Shown: one piece after another, positions 63,729 to 64,000 of the stretch
Position numbering within the stretch: the first letter of the stretch is position 1
Layout of the letters: each line of letters opens with the position of its first letter
Source of the DNA: Endotrypanum monterogeii
Taxonomy: Eukaryota; Euglenozoa; Kinetoplastea; Trypanosomatida; Trypanosomatidae
DNA: 64,000 nucleotides
Assembly: GCA_000333855.2 (NCBI GenBank)
Contig: CM007319.1
Span: 1,137,629 to 1,201,628 of the forward strand
Direction of reading: 5' to 3'
The notes under the pieces: generated by a model
Databases searched by the model: none
The model's input: the letters and a program-made list of their open reading frames with translations, nothing else
Told to the model about the DNA's origin: nothing
Position numbers and translations under genes: made by a program

Positions 63729-64000
63729 TCACACTCCACACACCCCCACCCACACACAAACCAGGAAACCGTCTCTTACTCAACTACATCTACCCCCTCC
63801 TATAAATGTATGAGGGGAAGCGAGGGTAGACTCCATCCAGACAGGCAAAAACGGCCTTAACCCGTATTCTTTCTTTACGAGGTGCAACTCAACTCTCCTC
63901 ATCGTGTTTTTCGTTTTTCATGTCGCACTTTGCACGCGTGCCGTGGCGGCAGTAGACACGCACACTGATGAGTGTTTGTGTTCTTCAATAGGTGGTTGGT
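63410..64000. other. Leader region and intergenic end of the window
   Basis: It holds the leader of the thioredoxin-fold gene, a TA array at about 63697-63727 and ordinary sequence to the end. No gene or partial gene is seen. Confidence 0.6.

Noticed and set aside
1..64000. CRISPR array, strand-switch region, spliced-leader RNA genes, telomeric repeats
   Set aside because: Looked for and not seen. The dinucleotide arrays have no spacers, all confident genes are on one strand, and no hexameric telomere repeat or spliced-leader exon was noticed.

Overview
This window is nuclear DNA of a kinetoplastid flagellate, family Trypanosomatidae. Three things point there. All 15 confident protein genes lie on the minus strand and have no visible introns, as in a polycistronic transcription unit. 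Gaps between genes hold polypyrimidine tracts followed by AG, the signature of spliced-leader trans-splicing, and are crowded with homopolymers and TA, CA and GT arrays. Several proteins match trypanosomatid families. I cannot name the species. About 28 kb of the 64 kb is coding, with gaps of roughly 0.7 to 4.5 kb. I saw no rRNA, convincing tRNA, spliced-leader RNA gene, intact transposon or CRISPR array.

Transcription runs from the high coordinates to the low ones. In that order the genes are: a thioredoxin-fold protein without the redox CxxC and with an alanine tail (63.4 kb); a PP2A B''-type regulatory subunit with EF-hands (60.9-58.9); a two-RRM RNA-binding protein (55.7-53.6); a histidine-phosphatase family protein (51.5-49.9) followed by about 1 kb of frame-broken, coding-like DNA; a small acidic protein (47-46.2); a 1,858-residue two-pass membrane protein joining a degenerate class III cyclase-like domain to a C-terminal protein kinase (41.7-36.1); riboflavin kinase (33.7-33.2); a single-EF-hand protein (32.1-31.3); a protein of unknown function (30.4-28.9); an inositol polyphosphate kinase (26.8-25.7); a divergent LC8-type dynein light chain (22.3-21.7); a 1,758-residue EF-hand/WD40 protein (20.7-15.4); a membrane-anchored unknown (12.6-10.8); a DED1/DDX3-type DEAD-box helicase with RGG extensions (9.3-6.5); and a mitochondrial-looking membrane J-protein (2.0-0.8).

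The genes are not an operon in the bacterial sense. Co-transcription here does not imply common function, and expression is expected to be set by mRNA processing, stability and translation. Signalling is nevertheless well represented: a kinase with a pseudo-cyclase, an inositol phosphate kinase, a calcium-binding PP2A subunit and two other EF-hand proteins.

Start codons were chosen as ATG only. In several genes the open frame extends upstream to GTG or TTG, but a splice acceptor or simple repeat separates that part from the first ATG. The most interesting items are the kinase/pseudo-cyclase protein, the broken region at 49.1-50.0 kb, composite CA-TA-GT palindromes, and an unusually long AG-free leader before riboflavin kinase.
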